Source: Gammaproteobacteria bacterium (GTDB taxonomy: Bacteria; Pseudomonadota; Gammaproteobacteria; Enterobacterales; Alteromonadaceae). Taken from it: a stretch of DNA of 33,420 nt. Below the pieces are notes generated by a model, which searched no databases, was not told the DNA's origin, and worked only from the letters and a program-made list of their open reading frames with translations. The DNA is taken from assembly GCA_023380515.1 (NCBI GenBank), contig JAMCRH010000017.1:1-33420 (forward strand), written 5' to 3'. The stretch's first letter is position 1. Every line of letters starts with the position of its first letter. Below are positions 24,176 through 31,953 of this stretch, piece by piece. The position numbers were made by a program, and so were the translations under genes.

Positions 24176-26644
24176 ATGAAAATACAGCTCGATACAATCG
24201 CTGCAGGCACAATCGCTGCAGTTCTCAGCATGGCGTGGATGGAGCCTGACTCGTTGGCCCCACGAATACTTCCTGTGCTCGTCTTGCTCATTAGTTTACT
24301 GCTTTTCCGGCTAAAAATCTTTACGTTAGCAATATTTTTATGCGCGTACGCGTGGGTATTTCTGTACGCCTTTGGAGTCATGAAGAGCGTTATCGATACG
24401 CAACCAAGTGACGCAACACCGAGACAAGCACAATGGATTCAAGTGCAAATTACGGAATTACCACAACAACGCGGTTCGACGCTGCGGCTGCAAGGGCTGT
24501 GGCAACAACAGCGACAACCGGCGCAACTTATACAGTTAAGCTGGTTTGCACCGCCAGACTTTGCGCAACCACCGCAAGTGGGCGACATTTGGTGGTTGCA
24601 GGCGCGCTTGCGTCCAGTCGTTAGCCGTGCCAATCAGGGGGGATTCGATTATCAAAGCCATTTGGTACGGCAGCGAATCTGGCTGAATGCAACCGTGATC
24701 AAGGGTGAGCGGATGCAAGCGACTCAACGTGTTTCGCCACGCTCCGTGATCATGAATAAGTTAGCAGCGTGGCGAGCTAACGCTGAACAGCCGCAAGGAC
24801 TGCACTATTTAGACATTGTTCTAGCGCTCACCTTGGGTGAGCGGCAATGGCTGAGCGCCGAACGTCGTCGTTTGCTGATTGAAACGGGTGTGGCCCACGT
24901 GATGGCCATTTCCGGTTTGCATGTGACCTTCGTTTTTGCCGTTAGTTGGTGGCTCGCGCGTGTACCTTTGCATATTTGTTGGCGGCTATTGGCGTGGATT
25001 CCGCGTTTAAGGGTTCCAGAACTGTCGCGCCAACCTAATCAGCAATGGCTAGCTCTCGCTCTCGGATTTGCTTGTGCATTGGCCTATGCGGCACTGTCGG
25101 GTTTTGCGGTATCGACGTTGCGGGCATTGGCATTACTGGGGCTTTTTGTCATGAGCCGGATATGGGCGTGGCGTTTGACACCAATGCAAGTGCTTTTGCG
25201 CGGTGTTGCGGTGATTCTGCTGGTTGATCCATTGGCGTGGTTAGACGTCGGTTTTTGGCTATCGGTGGGAGCCGTTGCGGTCATCTTCTTTTGGCATTGG
25301 TGGTCTGTCACAAGCATTACCGATGCAGCAAGTCATGTTGGCCCGATAACAAATAAGGTGTCCTTGCTGTGGCGTTTTGAAGTCATGCTCACGGTGCTAT
25401 TGGCACCGTTGACGATTTTTTACTTTCACGGCATTGCTTGGTTAACGCCATTAACGAACTTGCTCGTCATTCCCGTGTTTGCCTTTGCTATTTTACCCCT
25501 GAGTTTATTGGCCGTTAGCTTATTGTTGGTGCCGTTTGCCATTACAGAACAACTCGCATGGGGCTTGTTGCAATTGGTGGATCCGATTTTGCACACGGTA
25601 TTTCAGTTTTTAGCAACCGCTGCATCGTGGCCGAGTGCTTGGCTAGAAACGGTGGAGTTAAGGTGGGTATTACTACTGGCGTTGGTTTATTTAGTTGTGC
25701 ATTGGCAGCAAGTTAAGCAGAGACGCTGGCTCTTTGGATTCAGCTCAGCAGCGGTGATTGTTGTCCTACTGCAGCCACAGCAAGATGAGTTTGCCGTGCA
25801 TGTACTCGACGTTGGCCAAGGCAGCGCAGTTGTGATTCAGCGTGACCGTGCCGCACTGATTTATGATGCGGGGCCGGGTTTTGGGCAAGGGCATCATCTC
25901 GGTCATGACGTCATTTTGCCATTTTTACGCCAGCGGCGATTACGACCTGAATGGTTGGTTATTTCTCACGAACATCAAGACCATACTGGCGCTGCAGACG
26001 CTCTGCAGGCGTCGTTTTCAGGATTGCAAACGATGCGCTCACGCTTTGCTTTTCAGGAGTCTAGCGATTGGGGCTGGCAGCCACAGGCGTTTCCCGATGA
26101 GTTAACTGCAGCGACCCTGCCGTGTAGTTGGGGGCAAACCTGGCTGTGGCAGGGCGTGCAAATACGTGCACTGGCACCCATGCCAGGCCCTTCATTTGGA
26201 CCGAATAATGACAGTTGTGTGCTCTTGCTTACGTACCGTGGTCAACGTGTGCTGCTCACGGGTGATATTCAGCGCCACACGGAACTGCGCATGGTTGGGC
26301 GTTATGGCAAACAATTACGTGCGGATGTCTTGGTGATCCCGCATCATGGCTCGCAAACTTCCAGCCAAGCGGAGTTTCTCGATGTCGTACAGCCGCATGT
26401 TGCGGTGGTCAGTCGCGGTTTTATGAATCAGTTTCGGATGCCGCATAGAGACGTGCAAACGCGTTATCAAGAGCGCGATATTCCGCTCTATGATACAGGT
26501 CGAGACGGTCAGGTGACGTTACGGTGGCAATCGGGTCGTTCTATTTTGAGAGCAGAGCAGGAAGCCGGTTGGCAAGTGCAGACCTACTACCGTGATTGGC
26601 GCAACCGATGGTATGCAAGGCGGCTGCCCGAGTGGCAACGCTAG
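24176..26644 (+). CDS. comEC: ComEC/Rec2 family DNA-uptake channel protein
   Basis: ComEC carries single-stranded DNA across the inner membrane during natural transformation. Several TM helices open the protein and an OB-like periplasmic domain follows (about residues 80-180). The Competence core membrane domain starts at about 205 (HYLDIVLALTLGERQWLS, VAHVMAISGLHVTFVF). A C-terminal metallo-beta-lactamase-like domain carries His598, His600, Asp602 and His603 in SHEHQDH, plus LLTGD and IPHHGS. I chose the ATG at 24176, preceded by AAGGA. The frame opens earlier at a TTG that would overlap the divergent DUF2062 start. The length of 822 residues is usual. Its presence does not prove competence, since many bacteria keep comEC without uptake pili. 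Confidence 0.93.
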   Translation: MKIQLDTIAAGTIAAVLSMAWMEPDSLAPRILPVLVLLISLLLFRLKIFTLAIFLCAYAWVFLYAFGVMKSVIDTQPSDATPRQAQWIQVQITELPQQRGSTLRLQGLWQQQRQPAQLIQLSWFAPPDFAQPPQVGDIWWLQARLRPVVSRANQGGFDYQSHLVRQRIWLNATVIKGERMQATQRVSPRSVIMNKLAAWRANAEQPQGLHYLDIVLALTLGERQWLSAERRRLLIETGVAHVMAISGLHVTFVFAVSWWLARVPLHICWRLLAWIPRLRVPELSRQPNQQWLALALGFACALAYAALSGFAVSTLRALALLGLFVMSRIWAWRLTPMQVLLRGVAVILLVDPLAWLDVGFWLSVGAVAVIFFWHWWSVTSITDAASHVGPITNKVSLLWRFEVMLTVLLAPLTIFYFHGIAWLTPLTNLLVIPVFAFAILPLSLLAVSLLLVPFAITEQLAWGLLQLVDPILHTVFQFLATAASWPSAWLETVELRWVLLLALVYLVVHWQQVKQRRWLFGFSSAAVIVVLLQPQQDEFAVHVLDVGQGSAVVIQRDRAALIYDAGPGFGQGHHLGHDVILPFLRQRRLRPEWLVISHEHQDHTGAADALQASFSGLQTMRSRFAFQESSDWGWQPQAFPDELTAATLPCSWGQTWLWQGVQIRALAPMPGPSFGPNNDSCVLLLTYRGQRVLLTGDIQRHTELRMVGRYGKQLRADVLVIPHHGSQTSSQAEFLDVVQPHVAVVSRGFMNQFRMPHRDVQTRYQERDIPLYDTGRDGQVTLRWQSGRSILRAEQEAGWQVQTYYRDWRNRWYARRLPEWQR

Positions 26645-26701
26645 TAAAACGGTTTCACTTCCGGTTACAATGGCGCGGTCTTTTCAACATTATGGTTGCC
26701 A

Positions 26702-28465
26702 ATGGATTCGAATCTAAAACGAAAAAAGCATTTCCGGCGCTTATTAAGTTACATAAAACCTTACCGTTTTGCTTTTGCCTTTGCCGTCTTTGGCATGCTG
26801 GGCTATGCCGGTATTGATACCTTTTTCTTTGCCAATATTGAAACCTTAATCGACGACGGTTTGGGTGCTGGTAACCCGCAAATTTTGGTTTATGCAGCCA
26901 TCTTTGTACCGGCGATTTTTATCATTCGTGGATTATTTAATTTTATTTCCACCTACTTCTTAAGTTACGTCGGCTTTCAGATTGTAACGAAAATGCGCCA
27001 AGAGCTATTTGAGCACTTGATGCGTTTACCCGTGGCTTATCATGACAAAGTGTCAACGGGCGATCTCATTTCGAAAATCACTTATGACACTCAACAGTTA
27101 GCAGAAGCAACCAGCCGAGCGGTGCTGACCCTGATAAAAGAGGGAGCGTTTGTGATTGGCTTGCTTGGTTTGATGTTCTACCACAGCTGGCAGCTCTCAC
27201 TGGTCTTCCTTGTCATTGGTCCAGTCATTGGTAAAGTCGTTTCAGTCGTTTCGCGCAAGTTCCGCGAAGTGAGTAGCAAAATTCAAACCGCCATGGGCAA
27301 CGTGACTACGACTGCCGAGCAAATGATCAATGGTCATCAAGTTGTCGTGATGTTCGAAGGCCAAAAGCATGAAGCTGAGCGGTTCGGCGCGGTGAATAAA
27401 GCGACCCGACAGCAAAACATGAAGTTGGTTAATATTCGTACAGTTAGTACCTCGGTGATTCAGTTTATCGCGTCGTTGAGTCTTGCGGCGGTGTTATTCA
27501 TTGCCAGCTTCCCTAGTATGATTGAGCAGCTGACGCCTGGAGCCTTTACGACCATGTTGACGGCGATGATCATGTTGCTGCGACCGTTGAAACAGCTCAC
27601 CAATGTCAACGCTGACTTCCAACGCGGTCTCGCTGCGGCCGCGAGTATTTTTGCGGTGCTTGACGAAGAGCAGGAAAAAGACACAGGAAGTCATCAAGTT
27701 GCGCGCGTTAGAGGCGACGTGACCGTGAAGAACTTAACCTTCCGTTATGCTCGCAAAGACACACCAGCGTTAAACGATGTAAGTTTCCACGTGCCTGCAG
27801 GGAAGACATTAGCGCTCGTTGGACGGTCGGGAAGCGGTAAATCGACCATCTCGAATCTGTTGACCCGATTCTATGACTATGAAACTGGTGCAATTGAACT
27901 CGATGGCGTCGACATTCGCGAGTACGAATTGAAATCGTTGCGCCGCCAGTTTGCTGTTGTTTCGCAAAGTGTCACTCTGTTTAACGATACGATCGCCAAT
28001 AACATTGCTTACGGAGCCCAAGAGCAAGTGTCGCGCGAAGCGATTGAGCGGGCGATTCAGTTGGCCTATGCGGACGAATTTATCAATGAAATGCCGCTTG
28101 GTTTAGAGACCATCGTTGGTGAGAATGGCGTGATGTTGAGTGGCGGTCAGCGTCAGCGGATTGCCATTGCCCGAGCTCTGTTGCGGGACGCACCATTATT
28201 GATCCTCGATGAAGCCACTTCAGCGCTCGACACCGAGTCAGAGCGGCATATCCAAGCTGCGCTTGAAAATTTACAACAGAATCGAACCTCGATTGTGATT
28301 GCCCATCGATTGTCGACCATCGAAAAAGCGGATGAAATTTTGGTCTTGGACCACGGACGTATAGTCGAGCGCGGAACGCATCAGGAGTTGTTAGCGTTAT
28401 CCGGCGTTTACGCGCAATTGCACAATTTGCAAGTTGGTGGGGAAAACGGCAAGACGGCAGACTAA
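26702..28465 (+). CDS. msbA: Lipid A export ATP-binding/permease protein MsbA
   Basis: MsbA flips core-lipid A across the inner membrane. This half-transporter (587 residues, E. coli 582) has six TM helices in the first 310 residues and an ABC domain behind them. Walker A GRSGSGKST starts at about 374, the signature LSGGQ at about 479, then Walker B LLILDEATSALD and the H-loop IVIAHRLSTI. The segment FFANIETLIDDGLG in the first periplasmic loop and STGDLISKITYDTQQLA in the intracellular loop are MsbA-like. The ATG at 26702 matches the family N-terminus (LLSYIKPYRF). It lies 57 bp after comEC and 23 bp before lpxK, whose product acts just before it in lipid A export. Confidence 0.96.
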   Translation: MDSNLKRKKHFRRLLSYIKPYRFAFAFAVFGMLGYAGIDTFFFANIETLIDDGLGAGNPQILVYAAIFVPAIFIIRGLFNFISTYFLSYVGFQIVTKMRQELFEHLMRLPVAYHDKVSTGDLISKITYDTQQLAEATSRAVLTLIKEGAFVIGLLGLMFYHSWQLSLVFLVIGPVIGKVVSVVSRKFREVSSKIQTAMGNVTTTAEQMINGHQVVVMFEGQKHEAERFGAVNKATRQQNMKLVNIRTVSTSVIQFIASLSLAAVLFIASFPSMIEQLTPGAFTTMLTAMIMLLRPLKQLTNVNADFQRGLAAAASIFAVLDEEQEKDTGSHQVARVRGDVTVKNLTFRYARKDTPALNDVSFHVPAGKTLALVGRSGSGKSTISNLLTRFYDYETGAIELDGVDIREYELKSLRRQFAVVSQSVTLFNDTIANNIAYGAQEQVSREAIERAIQLAYADEFINEMPLGLETIVGENGVMLSGGQRQRIAIARALLRDAPLLILDEATSALDTESERHIQAALENLQQNRTSIVIAHRLSTIEKADEILVLDHGRIVERGTHQELLALSGVYAQLHNLQVGGENGKTAD

Positions 28466-28488
28466 GCCAGTTTGGTTAGGGACGAGCA

Positions 28489-29607
28489 GTGAATAAGAAT
28501 CAGAATAAACGCAGTAAAGAAAGTCTGAAAACGTCACCACCAAAAATTGTGCAATGGTGGTATCGCCGGCGTTTGGTATTGCCGCTGATACCCATGCTGC
28601 CACTCAGCTTGGTGTTTACGTGCATGGCTTGGCTACGGCGATTGTTGTTCTTCATACGCCTGAAAAAGACGCATAATTTTCCCGTGCCCGTGATTATTGT
28701 TGGCAATGTCACGGTTGGCGGCACCGGCAAAACGCCTTTGGTTCTGGCGCTGGTTGAAGCGTTACAAGAGCAGGGCTTTCGGCCGGGGATCGTCAGTCGC
28801 GGCTATGGGGGCCAGGGGCCGTTTCCGCAAGCGGTGCAGGCTGATAGTAAAGCCAGTGATGTGGGTGACGAACCACTCATGTTAGCGCAGCTGACCGGCG
28901 TGCCGGTTGCAGTTGCTCCAAAACGACCGCAAGCCGTGTCACTGCTGTTGGCCGAGCATGCGGTGGATATCATTATTGCCGACGATGGTCTGCAGCACTA
29001 TGCACTTGGGCGTCAAATTGAAATAGCCGTTGTTGACGGTGAACGCGGCCTAGGCAATGGTTGGCGATTACCAGCCGGGCCCTTACGAGAAAGTAAACGG
29101 CGTTTACGCAAAGTGGATTGGGTTGTGGTCAATGGAGCGGTTCCGGATGACCTCGATGACTACGCACGGCGCCTCGGTTTACGCAAACACCCGCGCAAAC
29201 TTGTTGCCATGCAGTTGCAGCAGACGGGATGGCGGCGGGTCAGTGACAACCAAGAGATTGACGTACCCGACGGTGAAAGTGCACTTGCGATTGCCGGCAT
29301 TGGCAATCCCGAACGGTTTTTCAATTTATTAAAAGCACAACATATCGATTTACTGGAAACTCGGGTCTATCCTGATCATTATCAATACCGCACCCAAGAC
29401 TTCTACAATGTCAGTAATGAGGTGCCGGTATTAATGACTGAAAAGGATGCCGTGAAATGCCGGAGTTTTGCGCGTCCGCATTGGTACTTTTTGCAGGTTA
29501 AAGCGCGTTTTAGTGGTGATTTTTTAGAACAATTGAGCGCACGAGTGAAACCAGCGTCGGTGGCAAACAATGACACTAACGCGGAAGCTCGTGCAGCGCA
29601 GGAGTAA
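28489..29607 (+). CDS. lpxK: Tetraacyldisaccharide 4'-kinase LpxK
   Basis: LpxK phosphorylates the 4' position of the lipid A disaccharide, producing lipid IVA. The protein has an N-terminal membrane-associated segment (about 38-58) and a P-loop VGNVTVGGTGKTP at 71-83. SRGYGG and GDEPLMLAQLTGVPVAVAPKR follow, then IIADDGLQHYALGRQIEIAVVDGERGLGNG, which holds the acidic Mg/catalytic pair. The C-terminal part holds AIAGIGNPERFF and MTEKDAVKC. The start codon is GTG with AGGGA about 8 bases upstream. At 372 residues it is longer than E. coli LpxK (328), with extra basic residues in front (KNQNKRSKESLKTSPPK) and an Ala-rich tail. It sits between msbA and ycaR as in the usual order. Confidence 0.96.
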   Translation: MNKNQNKRSKESLKTSPPKIVQWWYRRRLVLPLIPMLPLSLVFTCMAWLRRLLFFIRLKKTHNFPVPVIIVGNVTVGGTGKTPLVLALVEALQEQGFRPGIVSRGYGGQGPFPQAVQADSKASDVGDEPLMLAQLTGVPVAVAPKRPQAVSLLLAEHAVDIIIADDGLQHYALGRQIEIAVVDGERGLGNGWRLPAGPLRESKRRLRKVDWVVVNGAVPDDLDDYARRLGLRKHPRKLVAMQLQQTGWRRVSDNQEIDVPDGESALAIAGIGNPERFFNLLKAQHIDLLETRVYPDHYQYRTQDFYNVSNEVPVLMTEKDAVKCRSFARPHWYFLQVKARFSGDFLEQLSARVKPASVANNDTNAEARAAQE

Positions 29608-29611
29608 AAGA

Positions 29612-29809
29612 ATGAGTCTCGGTGCAAATATGCTAGGAATTTTGGCGTGTCCGTCATGCAAGGGCAAGTTGATTTGGAATCAAGATAAGACCGAGTTGGT
29701 CTGTTGTGGTGAACAACTGGCCTATCCGGTGCAAAATGGTATTCCGGCATTGTTGGCAAGTGCCGCACGGGAATTGTCGCAAGCTGAAGTGGAGCAAGTA
29801 AAGTCATGA
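29612..29809 (+). CDS. ycaR: YcaR/Trm112-family small zinc-ribbon-like protein
   Basis: The 65-residue protein opens with [41 protein letters not shown], the Trm112/YcaR motif. CPSC supplies two cysteines, and VCCG offers one or two more, so a zinc site is possible. E. coli YcaR is 60 residues and lies in the same place before kdsB. Trm112 proteins act as partners that activate methyltransferases; for bacterial YcaR the role is not settled. I chose the ATG at 29612, which has GGAG 7 bases upstream; the earlier in-frame ATG at 29570 lies within lpxK. The stop overlaps the kdsB start as ATGA. Confidence 0.92.
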   Translation: MSLGANMLGILACPSCKGKLIWNQDKTELVCCGEQLAYPVQNGIPALLASAARELSQAEVEQVKS

Positions 29810-30567
29810 GCTTCACGGTTGTGATTCCAGCGCGTTATGCGTCCACTCGTTTACCGGGAAAACCACTTGCCGATATCGGTGGCAAATCGATGATTCAGCA
29901 TGTGTACGAGCGTGCTGTGCGTAGTGGTGCGGCAGAAGTCATAGTCGCAACTGACGATGAGCGCATTCTTGAAGTCGTGAAAGGTTTTGGTGGCCGTGCT
30001 ATGCGAACCTCGCCTGATCATCAGTCAGGTACCGAGCGTCTTGCTGAAGTGGTCGACCGACTCGCACTTGCTGATGATCAAGTGGTGGTCAATGTCCAAG
30101 GTGACGAGCCTTTTATTCCGCCGGAAATCATTTGCCAAGTTGCTGAAAATCTCGCAAGCCAGCGCGTTGCTCCCATGGCAACATTAGCGGTGACTCTGAG
30201 CAACTCGGACGACTTGTTTAATCCGAATGTGGTCAAAGTCGTTTCCGACGCGCAGAACTACGCGTTGTATTTTAGCCGAGCAGCCATTCCGTGGGACCGC
30301 GAACGATTTAACCAAGCGCGCGATAAAGCCGAGCTAGAAAGTGGTATGTATCGGCGTCATATCGGTATTTATGCCTATCGAGCTGGGTTTATTGAGCGTT
30401 ACGCGGAATGGAAACCAAGTCCCTTAGAAAAGCTTGAGTCGCTCGAACAGTTACGAGTACTGTGGTACGGCGAACGTATTCATGTGGCGGAGGCATTAAT
30501 TGAGCCGCTAGGTGGCATCGATACGCCGGATGACTTGGAATACGCACGTCAGCTTGTTGCTAAATAA
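29806..30567 (+). CDS. kdsB: 3-deoxy-manno-octulosonate cytidylyltransferase (CMP-KDO synthetase)
   Basis: KdsB activates KDO with CTP to CMP-KDO, the donor for the first sugar added to lipid A. The 253-residue enzyme has the nucleotide-binding opening [17 protein letters not shown] (5-21), [36 protein letters not shown] (about 95-107), [11 protein letters not shown] and [11 protein letters not shown], all in the family order. It overlaps ycaR by 4 nt and so is translated with the lpxK-ycaR message. It ends 44 bp from the convergent DUF1289 gene, with no clear terminator between. Confidence 0.98.
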   Translation: MSFTVVIPARYASTRLPGKPLADIGGKSMIQHVYERAVRSGAAEVIVATDDERILEVVKGFGGRAMRTSPDHQSGTERLAEVVDRLALADDQVVVNVQGDEPFIPPEIICQVAENLASQRVAPMATLAVTLSNSDDLFNPNVVKVVSDAQNYALYFSRAAIPWDRERFNQARDKAELESGMYRRHIGIYAYRAGFIERYAEWKPSPLEKLESLEQLRVLWYGERIHVAEALIEPLGGIDTPDDLEYARQLVAK

Positions 30568-30611
30568 GGGCTTGCGAGCTTGAACTGAGCTTGGACATTA
30601 GCGTTTGGGCC

Positions 30612-30914
30612 TTATAGTAAGTCCAATTGTTGTTGATCGTCGCGATGTTCCTGCTGCTGTTGTTGGCGCAGGAAGGCCTCGCGACGTTTTTGGCGTTGAG
30701 CGAGGAGCTTGAGAATCCGCGCTCGCTCAGCGGCAGGCTTAAGGTGCCATTGAAAGCGTTCGTCGCGGGAGCGCAAACAGCCGCGACAATAGCCGCGCGG
30801 ACCAGACTCACAAACGCCGATGCATGGGTTGGGAAGGTCGAACATCTCCAACTGGTCGGCCTGCTCAGAGGTCGCTGGCGCGTAAAGGAGGTCATTGAGG
30901 TCGGACTGACTCAT
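30612..30914 (-). CDS. DUF1289 small cysteine-rich protein
   Basis: The 100-residue protein has NPCIGVCESGPRGYCRGCLRSRDE at 29-52, the DUF1289 signature with Cys31, Cys35, Cys43 and Cys46, which probably bind a metal. A basic helix and a Gln-rich tail (RQQQQQEHRDDQQQ) follow. The function of the family is unknown. An N-terminal segment of about 28 residues precedes the motif. Its ATG overlaps the stop of the upstream AraC-family gene as ATGA, indicating co-translation, although nothing links the two functionally. Confidence 0.88.
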   Translation of the reverse strand: MSQSDLNDLLYAPATSEQADQLEMFDLPNPCIGVCESGPRGYCRGCLRSRDERFQWHLKPAAERARILKLLAQRQKRREAFLRQQQQQEHRDDQQQLDLL

Positions 30915-31807
30915 CGTGTTTCCTCCGTTTGTTGTTGGCGATAAACCTGTGGGGCAAACCCCGTTATTTTCTTGAATAAGCGCGAAAAATAGTAGGGGTC
31001 TTCGAAGCCAAACGCAAGTGCAACTTGGCGTACCGACGCATTACTCTCGGTTAACATGGTTTCGGCGCCGCGAATTTTCATCTCATTAAAGTAGCGAAGT
31101 GGTGGCACACCGGTTACTTCGCGAAACTTCTTACTAAAATAGTAACGCGATAAGCCAGCAAAGTTGGCGAGATCATCAAGCTCTAAGGTGCGATGGCTGT
31201 TGTCGCGCATAAAACGGTCAAGCGCGGTTAAATTAAAGCCACCTTCGTGGCGCGCACTGTCTTTATTCAACAGGGGCAAGTCAGTAATTAGCTTACGCAA
31301 CAAAGACGTAGCAAGCACTGCTCGCTCGAAGGTTAGACGTTGATGCTGCAGATTCAACAACGTATTGACGTCGGGTAATAGTGTTTGCCAACGCTGTAAC
31401 GTTAACACGGGCGGCCGTTCAGCGGTGGTGGAAATCCCAATATAATCCATGAAGCGACTCGCATTTTTACCGGAGAAGTGCGCCCAGTAGATACTCCACG
31501 GTTGCTCGCGGTCACTATGATAGCTATGTGCAACACCTTGCTTTAAAAACAGCACTTGCCCGGCGGAAATACTACCTTGATGATTCTCGGTGCGATAAAA
31601 ACCGCGACCCGCGTGACAAAAGATCAATAAATGGTCGGTATGCACGGTCCGTCGCACTCGATGGTCGAGCGCTTCTAAGTAGTGCCCATAAGCCACGGGA
31701 AACAAGTCCGCGGTCAGCGGATGCTGCGCAAGTTGTTCGATTAAACTCGGTGGCAGCAGTAAACGCGAACTACCAGCGAGTAGGGGCCAATCAGAGGGTT
31801 GACTCAT
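30911..31807 (-). CDS. AraC-family transcriptional regulator, MmsR-like
   Basis: The 298-residue protein has an N-terminal cupin-like effector domain (about 40-150; LLIFCHAGRGFYRT, ISAGQVLFLKQGVAHSYHSD) and a C-terminal double helix-turn-helix (about 200-292; LDDLANFAGLSRYYFSKKFREVTGVPPLRYFNEMKI then VRQVALAFGFEDPYYFSRLFKKITGFAPQVYR). It diverges from mmsA across 146 bp, the arrangement of mmsR-mmsA in Pseudomonas, where the regulator activates valine/branched-chain catabolic genes. I infer that it controls mmsA. The inducer is not visible from sequence. Confidence 0.9.
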   Translation of the reverse strand: MSQPSDWPLLAGSSRLLLPPSLIEQLAQHPLTADLFPVAYGHYLEALDHRVRRTVHTDHLLIFCHAGRGFYRTENHQGSISAGQVLFLKQGVAHSYHSDREQPWSIYWAHFSGKNASRFMDYIGISTTAERPPVLTLQRWQTLLPDVNTLLNLQHQRLTFERAVLATSLLRKLITDLPLLNKDSARHEGGFNLTALDRFMRDNSHRTLELDDLANFAGLSRYYFSKKFREVTGVPPLRYFNEMKIRGAETMLTESNASVRQVALAFGFEDPYYFSRLFKKITGFAPQVYRQQQTEETR

Positions 31808-31843
31808 AAAGTGAGCATCTCATCGAAAATAGCAATATTGTCC

Positions 31844-31872
31844 ATCATACAGGCAATTTTATCGATTCTAAA
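31844..31872 (-). promoter_or_regulatory. Candidate promoter for the AraC-family gene
   Basis: TTTAGA (31867-31872) and TATGAT (31844-31849) on the minus strand are 17 bp apart, matching 4/6 and 5/6. The -10 is about 37 bases before the start codon at 31807. Confidence 0.45.
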
Positions 31873-31879
31873 GTGCGAG

Positions 31880-31897
31880 TGCATTTGGTCTAATGCA
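31880..31897. promoter_or_regulatory. Inverted repeat, candidate operator between araC-type gene and mmsA
   Basis: TGCATT (31880-31885) and AATGCA (31892-31897) form a 6-bp-arm dyad with a 6-bp spacer, located between the two divergent promoters. It lies just upstream of a TACAAT (31911-31916) that could be the mmsA -10 and that lacks a good -35, as expected of an activated promoter. Confidence 0.4.
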
Positions 31898-31953
31898 GGA
31901 CACGCAAAACTACAATTTATTTACATCAGAAATGCATGTAGCAAGAGGTCAAC

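Noticed and set aside
30591..30626. TTGGAC...GTCCAA pair between kdsB and the DUF1289 gene
   Set aside because: The 6-bp arms are 24 bases apart with a mismatched interior and no T tract; too weak to call a terminator.
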